Positions 1 to 9,395 of a stretch of DNA of 64,000 nucleotides are shown here, in pieces; the stretch's first letter is position 1, and every line of letters begins with the position of its first letter. The DNA lies in NCBI GenBank assembly GCA_016718035.1, contig JADKEK010000009.1, positions 1 to 64,000 on the forward strand, in the 5' to 3' direction. A program made the translations under genes and the position numbers. The notes beneath the pieces are model-generated. The model made no database searches. It was not told where the DNA came from and saw only the letters and a list, made by a program, of their open reading frames with translations. This DNA comes from Bacteroidota bacterium (GTDB lineage Bacteria > Bacteroidota > Bacteroidia > Chitinophagales > BACL12).

Positions 1-366
1 GGACAATTATTTTTAATCCATCCCTCCAGGACTTATAAAACAGGCATGAGTATATTGATGCAACTTTGCAATTTGCTCACATTGCTTTAATAAAACGGCT
101 GGGAGTTTATCTACGTCAATTACGATATTTCCATTGTAAATATCCAAATCAGTAACTTTTCTGCCATTTTTAAAAGTGCCGGAAGCTGTGAAACTGATCA
201 GTTGCTTCTTAGCAATTCCATATTCCTCCTCTTTGCCATCCGCTTTTAATTTGCGTAGTGTATGTATTTGCTCCTGAGTTTCTCCGCTTTTAATCCGGTG
301 AATTACCTCATCTAAAGTGCACTCACCAATTAAATATTTGATGTCTTTAAATAATGTTACGTTCAT
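1..366 (-). pseudogene. VirE N-terminal (BT4734-like) domain protein, partial and frameshifted
   Basis: The 117 readable residues resemble the VirE N-terminal domain (BT4734/BF3469 family) that accompanies primase/helicase modules of Bacteroidota mobile elements. DIYNGNIVIDVDK lies at residues 75-87 and ACFISPGG at 108-115. The frame stops at 13-15 just after PGGMD, but the neighbouring frame continues at once as GLKIIV to the window edge, which is the expected continuation of the family's SPxGxGLK motif. One missing G in the GG at 18-19 explains the break, so the gene probably runs on beyond the left edge. Start is the ATG at 366. Its place beside an HTH gene and an integrase supports an element-borne role. 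The family assignment is from memory of the motif and is moderately sure. Confidence 0.6.
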
Positions 367-410
367 AAAATTTTAGTTTAAATAATTAAAAAATTGTGCT
401 CTATTACCCA

Positions 411-689
411 TCACCTCTTAAAGGCTTTGTTGTAATGGCGTTTTAAAAGCTCCTCTACATCAGATAATTTGTAGTAAATTTTATTCCCAACTTGTGAGAA
501 TGAAATCATACCGCTATCCCTGTAGTGTTGTGAAGTTCTTTTGGAGATTTTGAGCATTTGCATCATCTCCTGATTGTCGAGCCAAATTTCCTTTGGTTCT
601 TTTTCCTTTGCGGTGAGGCGGGTGTTGATTGCATCAAGCATACTTTTTAGCTGCTCAAATGCTTCGGATTGGATGGTAATTACATTCAT
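411..689 (-). CDS. Helix-turn-helix DNA-binding protein, excisionase-like
   Basis: This 92-residue protein has a helix-turn-helix of the MerR/excisionase (HTH_17) type at about residues 36-82: a WLDNQEMMQMLKISKRTSQHYRDSG-like segment, read in two halves, followed by the wing SQVGNKIYYKLSDVEELL. The N-terminal third is a short helix with no known domain. Such proteins usually sit between the integrase and the VirE-N/primase module of Bacteroidota integrative elements and act as a recombination directionality factor or transcription regulator. That is exactly the context here: the VirE-N gene is 44 bp downstream and the integrase is on the same strand upstream. The frame is intact. Function as an excisionase is inferred from context. 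Confidence 0.72.
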   Translation of the reverse strand: MNVITIQSEAFEQLKSMLDAINTRLTAKEKEPKEIWLDNQEMMQMLKISKRTSQHYRDSGMISFSQVGNKIYYKLSDVEELLKRHYNKAFKR

Positions 690-745
690 TTTGCATTTGT
701 TTTACTTTGTGCGACATTGCACGGCGTAAAACAAAGCATACCTAT

Positions 746-777
746 CAGGTCTTATAGTTTAGGCGGGATAAGACCTG
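746..777. other. Perfect 10-bp inverted repeat between HTH gene and upstream gene
   Basis: CAGGTCTTAT (746-755) is followed after 12 bases by its exact reverse complement ATAAGACCTG (768-777). It lies in the 110-bp gap upstream of the HTH gene. It lacks a strong T-run on either strand, so it may be an operator for the HTH protein or a weak terminator. I cannot decide between them. Confidence 0.4.
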
Positions 778-799
778 CTAAATGGCGAAAATAAAATGT

Positions 800-2827
800 T
801 TAAGAGTTCTTTAAATAAGAAGTTGCCTTCTTTCTATATTCACGACTTATTTTGCTCTCATCGAGTTTGGAGCGAATTTCAAAATTAATCTTTTTGGCAA
901 TTGCCATATAAATTTTTTCCAAATTCAGCTTGGGTGCTATATTATTATCAATCAAAGCCTCCGCAATACCCCGGAGAGCGCTTTTACCTCTTGAACTCAA
1001 TTTAACTTCACCATTCACAGTAATTTTTAATTCCTCAAGTAGATATAACACAATGCCTGCTTTATCGTTTGGGAATATGGTTTCAAAATTTTCCTCTTTA
1101 GTATTTAAATTATAATTGGCGTATATTACAGGAATATCCTTCGTCTCTTTAAGAAACTCAGATTCAATTTCAAATACTCTTTTAATCGTTCAGAATATTT
1201 TGTTTCGAATTTTATTGGCGTTTGTTCTGTGAATCTATATTTTCGGTAGTCCTAAATTCGTTAATCTCATCTGCTTCAGTCGGGATTGCAAATACAATAT
1301 TCCTTTGTTTTGTTCAGCTTCCTTTAAATATACTTCAAGTTTATTTATCATACTTTCAAGATGATCTTCCAAATACTCTCTGTAGTTAAAACTCCATCAT
1401 TTCTTTAGGCAAACCATAATACAAATTCATCCATAAAGGGTTGCCAAACAATTGCGTATTAACATAAGATACCTTGTCAAATACCATATGGCTTAGGATT
1501 GCGGGTATTTCGTTTACAAATTCCTTCCATATCACTATAGTCGGCAGAAATGATCTTGTGCTGCTTCCACAAATTCTTTATTATACCTCCAAACCATATT
1601 TTGAATATATATTGCTTCACCAATTTGCTTGATTTCATTGGAGGGATTCGCTTCAAAATAACCATAAGTAGTAAACTTCCTTAAATAATAATCAGAAGTG
1701 ACTCCGGAATAAAATTCAAAATATCTTTTGTTGTTAAAGTTGTTGAATGAACCCCTATAAAAGTTGAAATATTTAAAACGCACTTGTTACTTTCATACTT
1801 TCAGGAGTGTTAACCAATTTCAATTCTATCTCCTTAGTATCAGTTTCAATTCTTTGTTTTGACCTCCACTAATTTTTGCTCCAGTCGTTCTTTCCAATTA
1901 AAAATTAAATATTTTTCATTCCAACTTCCTTTTTCAAGAACAAGCTCTATCCAAATGCGTAATTTTTCAATTATATAAAAAATTGTGATTTCGATAGTGA
2001 ATATTACATCTTTCGTTGGTCGTTTTTTTCCTTTTATATTTTCCAAAATTGGATGAGTTGTTAAGTATTTGGCCTGCATCTTTTATTAATAAATTTGTCG
2101 TAGGAATACAATAATATTGTTGTATCCAAATTTTTATTTTTCATGCCTTTAAACGAATATAAATTAAAAATCCATTCGCTTATTACTGCAATATCTTTTT
2201 TAGGCGCTTCCTTCAACAAATTTATCTTGTCCAATTCTCCTTTGAGAAATTCTTCAGGCTTAGTTATGGAACTGCATTTTGTTTGTAAATCTTTAATAAC
2301 CAGACTTGTTTCCCGGTCAACTACTTCAATTAATGTTTCTTCCTGCCATTTCATTATTTTATGCAATTCCAATTCATCAAAAAACTTAGTTATGCCTAAT
2401 TCAAATAAAATAGGATTAGGAACTCCGTTCTGGAAATCTTCAAAAGGAATATTGCGGAATTACTCTTCGGCTAATTCAAACTTTACATACACTCCAATTT
2501 CAACCGACCTAATTTTATACAATCAAAAAAGCACCTCAGATTCATCCACATTTAGAAAAAGGTTCTGCTCGAAAACTGGTTCAATAAATTCGCATGATTA
2601 TGGATATAAAAAGGATGTTTACTGGCCTTTTCGTGTTCATCAGGAGGTCTTTTGAATTCTTCCATTAACAATTGTAATTGATGGAAAAGGTCTAATTGTG
2701 ACAATTTAATCCCAATTACCTCAGCAAATTCTCGAATTGCAGCCTCCCTGGCAGAATTGAAAATGCTTGTTACTTTCTGTTCTAATAATTCGTTGATGTG
2801 TTTTGTTTCCATTCTGTGATTAATCAT
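800..2827 (-). pseudogene. Unknown element-borne protein of about 675 codons, broken by many indels
   Basis: I do not recognise the family. The start ATG at 2827 overlaps the end of the integrase gene, suggesting translational coupling. The protein can be followed through at least seven frame changes: MINHRMETKHINELLEQ at the start, then KIRSVEIGVYVKFELAEE (about 2470-2530), ELELHKIMKWQEETLIEVV (about 2320-2372), an MQAKYLTTHPILENIKGKK segment (2020-2079), SGVTSDYYLRKFTTYGYFE (1660-1720), LFGNPLWMNLYYGLPKEMM (1395-1450), NIVFAIPTEADEINEF (about 1270-1310), and an intact 83-residue C-terminus rich in Lys/Glu helices ending at 800. Most breaks are single-base shifts, so a once continuous gene is likely. 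One apparent in-frame stop occurs near 2462. The protein looks largely helical and soluble. The open question is whether it is decayed or only badly sequenced. Confidence 0.5.
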
Positions 2828-4033
2828 TAAACTTATCCATTGCCAAATCTAGATCAGGATTTACAATTTTAGCATAAATCATGGTTTCTCGGATATTGGA
2901 ATGCCCCAATAGCTTTGAAACCGCCAATAAAGTAACACCTTTTCTTAATGCAATGGTAGCCCATGTATGTCGGCTAACATGAAAACTGATGTTTTTATCG
3001 ATTTCTGCCTTTTTTGCCAAAATCTTAAGATTCTTGTTGATGTAGGCTGTGGCTCCGCTTATTGCTTTATCAACCGCTACCGGATTATTCAAATCCAACT
3101 CTTCTGAAAATACGGGAATAAGAAAGCGTTTTTGTTCGGCTTTTCCGGTTTGTACTTATTTATTAATGCCAGTCCCTTGTTTGGAACCTTAATGGAAATT
3201 TGCGTTTTGTTTTTTTGATGAAAAAGGTAAAATCCAACTGCGTTCCGTTAGATATTTTTCCACTGCAGTTGCAAAAGATCCGATATTCTGATTCCCGCTG
3301 TCCAGCCTGCAAAAACAAACATATCTCTGTGTAACTCTAATCGGGTTCCGGGTGTTGTTGCTACATTCTCGAAAAGAGATAATTCATCCTCCAAAAGGAA
3401 ACAAATGTTCGTTTTATCGGTTTTCATTTTATAATTATTGAAAGGATTAACCTTATGTTCAATAATTCCCTTCCTATACGCATCATTAAAAACCTTGCGG
3501 ATAAACTTAAAATCCTTGTTGACTGTATTTGTTTTATTCTTGTGCTCAGTCTTTAGGTATTGGCTATACACCTCCAAAAATTCAGGGGTGATGTCTTGAA
3601 AACATAGTTGACCACTTTTTGGATAGGCTTTGAGCTTTGCAAGTATAGATTTGTTCTTATCGTAAGTTCCGATTTGCCCTGCCAATTTATATTCTTCACA
3701 CACTTCATTTGCAAATACGAAAAAATCTGTTGGTTTCTTACCTGCAATGCCATCCCTCAATTGTCGGCCTGTAAGAGACTTTTCATTGGTATTCATTTCA
3801 ATCATATCATTTTGCAACTCTGCATTCTTTGCTGCAAGCCAGTTATTCCAATACACACTGTTCTTGTGTTTTGGCTTGACTTTAGTATTTTTTTCGTCCC
3901 ATTCATCAGCAGTAAGTTTAAGGTCGGTTGTTACATAGTAAATTTTGCGGTCTTTTATGACCCGAAAGTTTACCGGGGCAATGCCTTTTTTATTCAATTT
4001 GTCTTTGCGGAATACGGTTGAAACTGTTGCCAT
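2820..4033 (-). pseudogene. Tyrosine recombinase/phage integrase, frameshifted
   Basis: This is a Bacteroidota-type tyrosine site-specific recombinase of about 405 codons when rejoined, the usual length. The start chosen is the ATG at 4033 (MATVSTVFRKDKLN), matching the family's SAM-like/Arm N-terminus. The catalytic residues are all visible: Arg in AGIRISDLL, HVSRHTWAT (HxxR), and LGHSNIRETMIYAKI with the nucleophile Tyr. The frame breaks at about 3248 after LQLQWKN, again in an A7 run near 3213 and in an A4 run near 3155. Between these breaks the expected sequence is readable in other frames (NGTQLDFTF; TQISIKVPNKGLALINKY; AEQKRFLIPVF). Two of the three breaks are homopolymer indels, so the gene may be intact in the organism. 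It lies next to the attachment-like repeats at 4212-4453. Confidence 0.82.
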
Positions 4034-4243
4034 ATGTATGTTGTTGCTATTTAAAGCAAATGTAAGCAAAAAAGTGAAATCGGGTAAACAATCGGGTAAA
4101 CATTTGCCTCATTTGTTGCATTTATTTGACTTTTGAAAGCATCAACAAAAAGTTGAAACCATTATAAACAAGGCATTACATAAAAATGGGGTGCAATCGG
4201 GAACAGTATCGGTAGTCCCAGCGGGATCACTAGAAAAATAAAA

Positions 4244-4269
4244 AATCCGCTTCAAAGGCGGATTTTTTT
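4244..4269 (+). terminator. Rho-independent terminator, first array unit
   Basis: The stem AATCCGC (4244-4250) pairs with GCGGATT (4258-4264) around a 7-base loop and runs into T7. It follows the first tRNA-3'-end-like copy by about 13 bases. Confidence 0.7.
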
Positions 4270-4355
4270 ATGTACTTAACTAGTCTAATAGGACGAGAAG
4301 TTTATCCGCCGCATTTCAGGCGGAAGTCCCAGGGGGATCACAAAAGATTAAAAAA

Positions 4356-4381
4356 AATCCGCTTCGAAGGCGGATTTTTTT
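4356..4381 (+). terminator. Rho-independent terminator, second array unit
   Basis: This is a near-identical copy of the terminator at 4244, with one loop change (TTCGAAG for TTCAAAG). The same stem and a T7 tail follow the second tRNA-3'-end-like copy. Confidence 0.7.
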
Positions 4382-4466
4382 ATGTACTTAACTAGTCTAA
4401 TAGGACGAGAAGTTTATCCGCCGCATTTCAGGCGGAAGTTCCAGCGGGATCACGCTAAACAGGTTT

Positions 4467-4504
4467 AAACCCTTGTAAATCAATGATTTGCAAGGGTTTT
4501 TTAG
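4467..4504 (+). terminator. Long hairpin terminator after third array unit
   Basis: AAACCCTTGTAAATC (4467-4481) pairs with GATTTGCAAGGGTTT (4485-4499) with one G-T wobble. It then runs into T6, 14 bases after the third tRNA-3'-end-like copy. Confidence 0.7.
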
Positions 4505-4620
4505 TTTTTGGTAAAACATGGGTAAAACATTAATCAAAATTTTAGAATAAAATGACTCAAGTATTTCTTGTAAAAAGCATATATACTTCATAAATTTCAA
4601 ATCCATTTAAAACCTGTCCA

Positions 4621-5268
4621 ATGATTAAAATATTCTCATCACCTACAGCAGCTATTTTCTTTTTCATATTACTAACAGTTTCCCTTATTATATACGCTAC
4701 AAGCCTATATCATAACGGTGTAAATAATACAGGGGACGCAATTAATGGCATTTTAACGCCTTTTTTAACACTATTTGGAGGCTTGTTAATATACCATTCT
4801 TTTAAAGAGCAACAAGAAGCTAATTCAATTCAAAGGCAAGCACTAGCAGAAGAAAAAAATAGGGTAGATAAGGCCAACAGATTAATTTATATCCCAATAC
4901 TAAAGGTAAAAAAAGTTGAATTTTTAAAAAACACAAACAAAAGAATTGCTAGAGTTACATTACAAAGCTACGGTGCGAACTGTTTTATCACCGGTAAATA
5001 TAGATTTAAGTTCGCGCACAATAAGGTTAAAAATATCGTACAAATCTATTCAGGCGAGAGAATAATTGTGAATAATGAGTCATTTGAAGTAGAAATTGAA
5101 TTTTTGCCTGAATACTTAGGGACCGAATTTAAATTTGAAATTTTTATTTATTCTTATGACAATAATTTATACTCCTCAGAATTTGAAGTAATTGATGCTC
5201 GCAATTTTTTTGATAAGATACCAATATTAAATAATCCATTTTCGCTTAATCTTTTGACAGATAACTAA
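4621..5268 (+). CDS. Hypothetical membrane protein with two N-terminal TM helices
   Basis: This 215-residue protein has two membrane helices at about residues 11-29 (IFFFILLTVSLIIYATSLY) and 42-60 (INGILTPFLTLFGGLLIYH). A charged helix (KEQQEANSIQRQALAEEKN) follows, then a soluble beta-rich C-terminal domain of about 120 residues. The segment GDAINGILTPFLTLFGGLL resembles the second helix of small membrane proteins found in phage-defence and accessory loci of Bacteroidota, including putative AbiC-like proteins, but I cannot assign a family. It lies alone on the plus strand inside the island. Its last 42 bp overlap the convergent J-domain gene, which is unusual. Confidence 0.65.
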   Translation: MIKIFSSPTAAIFFFILLTVSLIIYATSLYHNGVNNTGDAINGILTPFLTLFGGLLIYHSFKEQQEANSIQRQALAEEKNRVDKANRLIYIPILKVKKVEFLKNTNKRIARVTLQSYGANCFITGKYRFKFAHNKVKNIVQIYSGERIIVNNESFEVEIEFLPEYLGTEFKFEIFIYSYDNNLYSSEFEVIDARNFFDKIPILNNPFSLNLLTDN

Positions 5269-5843
5269 TAATTTTCTAAGATTTCTTTTTAACATATTTC
5301 TAATCCAATAACCCCCAGCTAGAATGAAAAGAGAACTCCAGATCAATTGCAGAATAAATACCCATCCAGCGATCTCTTCCGCTGCCACCTGACCGAGAGC
5401 TTCAAAAAATGACACTAAACCAGCGATTATTATTACTATAGCAACATAAAAAGAGCATCCAAAGTAGGCGGCATTAACAGATTTTTCAACAACTTTGGAT
5501 AAGCCCTTCAAAAATTGATCAAATGATAAACTGGCAAGCTTAGCAGCCTTTTCTCTTTCTTCATCCACCCATGTTTTATATTGTTTATATTTTGCAGATT
5601 GTACAGTAACTGATACATCATTGTTATATCGAACTTGTTCGTCATACAATTTATCATATACTGCCTTCTTTGAATCATCAATTAAAATATTATATGCCTC
5701 ATTTATTTTTATAAACTCAGAGTGCGCATTTGGTGATTTATTTTATCCGGATGCCAATACAGAGCCTTCTGCCGGTATGCTTTCTTAACTGTAAGTTTAT
5801 CTGCATTACGAGAAATGCCAAGTAGTCCGTAATAATCAATCAT
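5227..5843 (-). CDS. J-domain (DnaJ-like) membrane protein, one frameshift
   Basis: Read from the ATG at 5843, the first 33 residues form the start of a J domain (MIDYYGLLGISRNADKL... to HPD at residues 31-33). The frame then fails in the T4 run at 5741-5744. One base added there restores NKSPNAHSEFIKINEAYNIL and KKAVYDKLYDEQ, completing the J domain (about residues 1-65) and joining the downstream open frame (5227-5649). The rebuilt protein is about 205 residues: J domain, charged linker, then two membrane helices (AYFGCSFYVAIVIIIAGLV and WVFILQLIWSSLFILAGGY). HPD recruits and stimulates an Hsp70 partner; being membrane-tethered suggests local chaperone recruitment. It follows the small membrane protein gene by 14 bp. 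The frameshift may be an assembly error. Confidence 0.72.
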
Positions 5844-5857
5844 AGTAAATTAATTTA

Positions 5858-6049
5858 TTACTTTGTTTTGGAACTACCCGTTGAATTTTGACTTATGCCC
5901 CACAGTATCAAACCTACACCGACCACAATCATTAAAATAAAAGCAGATAATGCCCCTCCCTCCAGATCAGACATACTTTGATTCTCTGGGATACCTTGAA
6001 AGGCAGCGAATATTAAAAATATTCCGACAACAATTTTTGCAATTTTCAT
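5858..6049 (-). CDS. Small two-helix membrane protein
   Basis: This 63-residue protein has an N-terminal hydrophobic segment (IAKIVVGIFLIFAAF) and a second helix (GGALSAFILMIVVGVGLILW), with a short Ser/Lys tail. There is no recognised family. The stop lies 14 bp before the J-domain gene on the same strand, so the two are probably co-transcribed. It may be a partner of the membrane-anchored J-domain protein, but this rests on position alone. Confidence 0.55.
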   Translation of the reverse strand: MKIAKIVVGIFLIFAAFQGIPENQSMSDLEGGALSAFILMIVVGVGLILWGISQNSTGSSKTK

Positions 6050-6265
6050 GATTAAGCTGGTTTTTGGGTTAATAAGTTTAATTAAATTCGAGCCCTATAA
6101 TTTATATGCACACCCCAATTTTTACTTATAATATAATTTGAAAATTAACCTGTAATAAAAGTATCTTACTCCTATAAAGCTTTGCCCGTTCCAATGCAAT
6201 ACATTTACAAACTTACGAAATTAATTCAAACAAAGAATTGCATTTTTACTGCAATAAAATCACTC

Positions 6266-7067
6266 CTAAGATTTGATTCCGCTCTTAATGCTACCCACAC
6301 TGAAAGCAATATCTTTCGTTAATTTAGACATTGGTCGCTTACAAAAATCAATTTCTTTATAAAAATTTCCATAAGCTAACAAAAATAACTCCCTCATCAG
6401 TAAATACACATCCCTTGAACGTACTTTTCAAGATATCAATATATTTATCCCCTGAAATATGTCTTTTTTTTAAAATTTCACCAACAAGTTCTACATGTTG
6501 TTGATATACTTCTTTGAGCTTAAATAACTCTATATTATTTTCCACTTTTCTTTTTAATAACAAATCAGTTACCGGGCCAGTATATTTAATTTGAATCTCC
6601 ATGTCATTAGAATTTCCAATTGATGCTTCATAGGTTTTAGGTATATAGCTGAAAGTCATCAATTTATGGCCTAAATTCTCTTCAAATGGATTTAAATATT
6701 CCTTGTAGGATATTGATTTACTTGATTTTAAAGTGCGGTTACAAACATCACACGAAGGCACTAAATTGTAAAAAGATAATGCTAATAATTTATGCTCATG
6801 GAATGGAAGGAAATGATCAAGTTCCGGCCTAACATTTTTTACTCCTCCAATAACAGTAATTGTATATAATCTATTACAATAAGGACACACATTTAAATTT
6901 AAATCTTGAATTAATTCATAAGGGCCCCATATGCCCCCAGGTTTCAAACTAATGAACCAATACTTATAGTCAATAATATAAGGTATCAAATCATAAATTG
7001 AATGGGTTTTTTTCTTAATACTATAATAAAATCGAATTTGCTGCTTATAATCTCCCTTAAACTCCAA
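6266..7067 (-). CDS. HNH endonuclease of the Septu/retron-type ATPase-HNH pairs, one frameshift
   Basis: The core at about residues 55-125 is an HNH nuclease with paired zinc-binding cysteines: CPYCNRLY, then RPELDHFLPF (catalytic His), then SFYNLVPSCDVCN and NPFEENL. The uninterrupted frame ends at 6357, but removing one G from the GGG at 6391-6393 continues it as ELFLLAYGNFYKEIDFCKRP to a stop at 6266. That makes about 266 residues with the C-terminus usual in such nucleases. No ATG exists at the 5' end; the start used is TTG at 7067, just after an in-frame stop at 7080-7082, so the true start is uncertain. It is the last gene of the run 11863-6266, downstream of an AAA ATPase, a pairing like PtuA/PtuB. 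No reverse transcriptase is nearby. Confidence 0.7.
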
Positions 7068-7127
7068 AAGTAGTAGTTTTTAATGTTCCGTCGCAAAATT
7101 TGTAACTCAGTAATAACAGTTGTATAG

Positions 7128-7436
7128 TTACTCAGAGGGTTTTAATTTATGAAAAGATTGAATGCGATAAATGTTTTTACGAGAATTTATTAATTTGTTA
7201 TCTATAAATAAACCATTAATTAAGAACTTATATTGACTATGAACTTTATGAAAGGAGGCTGACTTTATTACCATTTCATTGACTTCACTACGCGAACATT
7301 TTTTCCTTTTTAGCCAGTTCAAAATAGTAAAAATCTCGATATAGAAATCAATCCGGTTGAAAATTTCTTTGCATACAAAATCAGTATGCTTATTTGCAAT
7401 TTTTAAAGTAGCAGCTGATTCTCTAATACCTATCAT
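7128..7436 (-). CDS. Small hypothetical protein between ATPase and HNH nuclease
   Basis: This 102-residue basic protein, mostly helical, shows no recognised domain. Its ATG (7436) overlaps the ATPase stop by 4 bp (ATGA), so translation is coupled to the ATPase. It is followed after 60 bp by the HNH gene. A linker or middle component of the ATPase-nuclease pair is plausible. It could also be a displaced N-terminus of the HNH protein if further indels lie between 7068 and 7128. Confidence 0.55.
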   Translation of the reverse strand: MIGIRESAATLKIANKHTDFVCKEIFNRIDFYIEIFTILNWLKRKKCSRSEVNEMVIKSASFHKVHSQYKFLINGLFIDNKLINSRKNIYRIQSFHKLKPSE

Positions 7437-9357
7437 AACCCATTGTTTTTCAGAGTTTCGATTCTGATTTGCAGTTTCAAAATTTCTTCTTCGATTAAAG
7501 TATCATTCTGAAAGATTTCACTATACATTTCTAACAACTTAAACTTGACAATTTCATCGGATACTATAGAAATTACATATTTAACAAACTCTTTGTCACG
7601 TTCACTTATTAAATTTTTCTGGATTCTCCAGTCATTTAAAAAATTAATTACCTTCTGAATAGTAACCTTTGCAAAATCACCTATTAAACCATCTTCCAAA
7701 AAAAATGAAGTCGCAAGAAGTTCATGGATATTAGCGCCGAACGATTTAACATCTGACTCAGCAACCTGGTTAGGATGACCAGATTGATTTCTTTGCATTA
7801 AAATACAATTTTCTGGTGGCAAATCAGATAACAAATAAGGACTATGAGTAGTCAGAATCAATTGAATTTTATACTGGTGAAATTGATTGTTAAAAAAATT
7901 GATTAACCAAGTTAAATACTTTTTCTTCCATGCGGGATGAAACCCTACTTCGCCTTCATCTATAAATACTATATACGACAGATGTAAATTGCGATCATCC
8001 TGCGGTGAGCTCAATATTTTATAAAGCCGACTAAATAAGAATAATATGAACTCTCACCAGAACTTGGATTAGGGCTCATAAAGTAGTCGCAAATTCTTCC
8101 AGAAATATTTTGATTGTTATGAAACAATTTATTCTCATTCTGGATCAAACTAGCAATAACTCTACGATTCGTTTCAGTATTTTTAATTCTAAACCAGCAA
8201 ACAAGGTAAAAGCGCCAATCATATGCCTCAGGATAAAGAATGTTAGCATACCTATCAGGTGAAAACTCTGTTTCAAAACTACCTTGCTTACAAATTTTCC
8301 AAAAATCACTTAAAAGAGCTGTAATTAGGTCTTTGTCTTCAAATATCGTATCCGGTAATTTATCAAAAAAAATAAAATTATATATCTCTGCTTTATCTCC
8401 CAATGTTTTGATTTTAACAAAAACTTGACAAATTAAATTCAATTTGTATATGTTAAAACAAATATTGGCAATTGTAGCTTTCGTTAAATTAATTATCTTT
8501 GCATAATCTTGTGAATTAACATATTTATATCCAATAGGAGATAATATTTCCTCAGCAAGATTTTCTAAATAATTCTTATCCTCAAAGTCAACTTCAATCT
8601 GTCTGAAATCTAACTTTCTATTATTGCCAAAATATGTAGGGAGTATAAAAAAACTAAATGGCGCAGCAATATGCATATTTGTAACATCAGACAAGTAGTA
8701 GTTTATAAATCTAAATGATTCCTCATATTCATGAATTTCCGATTCTGATTTTTTATCGTTATAAGGAGAAATTCCGCTTCTTAAGCTTTGTGCCTCATCG
8801 AGATAATACTGACTATAATATTTATCTGCTTTCAAAAGGTTGTAGCTGGAAATATTGAAGAGATTATTAGCCTTATTTTCAGCCCTTTTGTCAAACAAAT
8901 TAGAATAATATATAAATCCTATCTTTTCAAATTCAGCCCTTATATCTGCTCGCATAGATTCAAATGGTGATTCCTTAAATTCAACGATTTGATATCCATT
9001 TTTCATCAGAGATTTTAAATTACCGACCTTAATTTTTTCATTTATGAAAATATGGTCCCCAAATACTACAATTCCGTTAAAATTGTAATTGTAGCCCAAA
9101 CTTCCATTTGTCAAAGTTGCAACAGCTTCAATTATCGTTTCGCAGAGAGAAGATTTTCCGCTTGCATTTTGTCCTGCTATAGCCGTAATAGAAGATATTT
9201 TATCACCAAAATCAAGTTTATTACTAAAAGGTGGTAAAAGGTTTAATACTTCCTTGGTATACTCGAATTTGTGTTTCCCTAAATGGTTGAAATTAAATCC
9301 TATGTTTTTTAGAACTCTAAATTCCTTGATCCATATGTATTTTAGTTCTGAGTTCAC
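7433..9357 (-). CDS. AAA/ABC-type ATPase (PtuA-like, AAA_21), one frameshift
   Basis: The rejoined protein is about 641 residues from a GTG start at 9357. It begins with the strand pattern IWIKEFRVLKNIGFNF and has Walker A AGQNASGKSS near residue 60. The signature SSGESS is near residue 435, Walker B YIVFIDEGEVGFHP follows, then the switch LILTTHSPYLLSDLP. The tail SFGANIHELLATSFFLEDG is characteristic of Septu and retron-associated ATPases. The frame breaks at 8049-8050 right after the signature; one added base gives ILFLFSRLYKILSS in the right place. Upstream is the 187-residue gene (38 bp away) and downstream the small protein (4-bp overlap). SMC/Rad50-like ATPases of this class sense nucleic acid states and control a partner nuclease. 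Assembly error is the simplest cause of the break. Confidence 0.8.
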
Positions 9358-9395
9358 TTTGATATTTATAACTTTAATTTAATAATCAAAATATT

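Larger units (their letters stand above)
4212..4453 (+). repeat. Tandem array of tRNA-3'-end-like units with terminators (putative attachment-site array)
   Basis: AGTCCCAGCGGGATCAC, or close variants, ends at 4230, 4341 and 4453, a spacing of 111-112 bp. The first two copies are each followed by a hairpin terminator; the third is followed by a different one. The sequence has the layout of the end of a tRNA gene: 3' T-stem (CCCAG), 3' acceptor strand (CGGGATC) and discriminator A. No 5' half of a tRNA (GATCCCG...) is present here. Between copies lies an almost identical 90-bp spacer containing the hairpin TCCGCC/GGCGGA. This is what repeated integration at a tRNA 3' end leaves behind, and the integrase gene starts 180 bp to the left. 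Attachment function is inferred. Confidence 0.55.

Noticed and set aside
2143..2655. Open plus-strand frame of 170 codons
   Set aside because: It is antisense to the unknown element gene, has poor composition and no family, and follows the reading frame of the minus-strand gene's complement.
3608..4021. Open plus-strand frame of 137 codons
   Set aside because: It is antisense to the integrase N-terminal half, whose catalytic-domain motifs show that the minus strand is coding.
4211..4233. A complete tRNA gene
   Set aside because: Only a 3'-end-like sequence is present; there is no 5' acceptor strand, D-arm or anticodon arm upstream of any of the three copies.
7433..9357. Two separate genes, an ATP-binding protein and an unrelated ATPase-like protein
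   Set aside because: Walker A and the signature lie in one frame and Walker B and the THSPYLL switch in the next, in the right order and spacing for one ATPase; one base repairs the break.
6266..9357. A retron
   Set aside because: ATPase-HNH pairs occur in retrons, but no reverse transcriptase or msr/msd-like sequence is visible between 4.6 and 12.8 kb.
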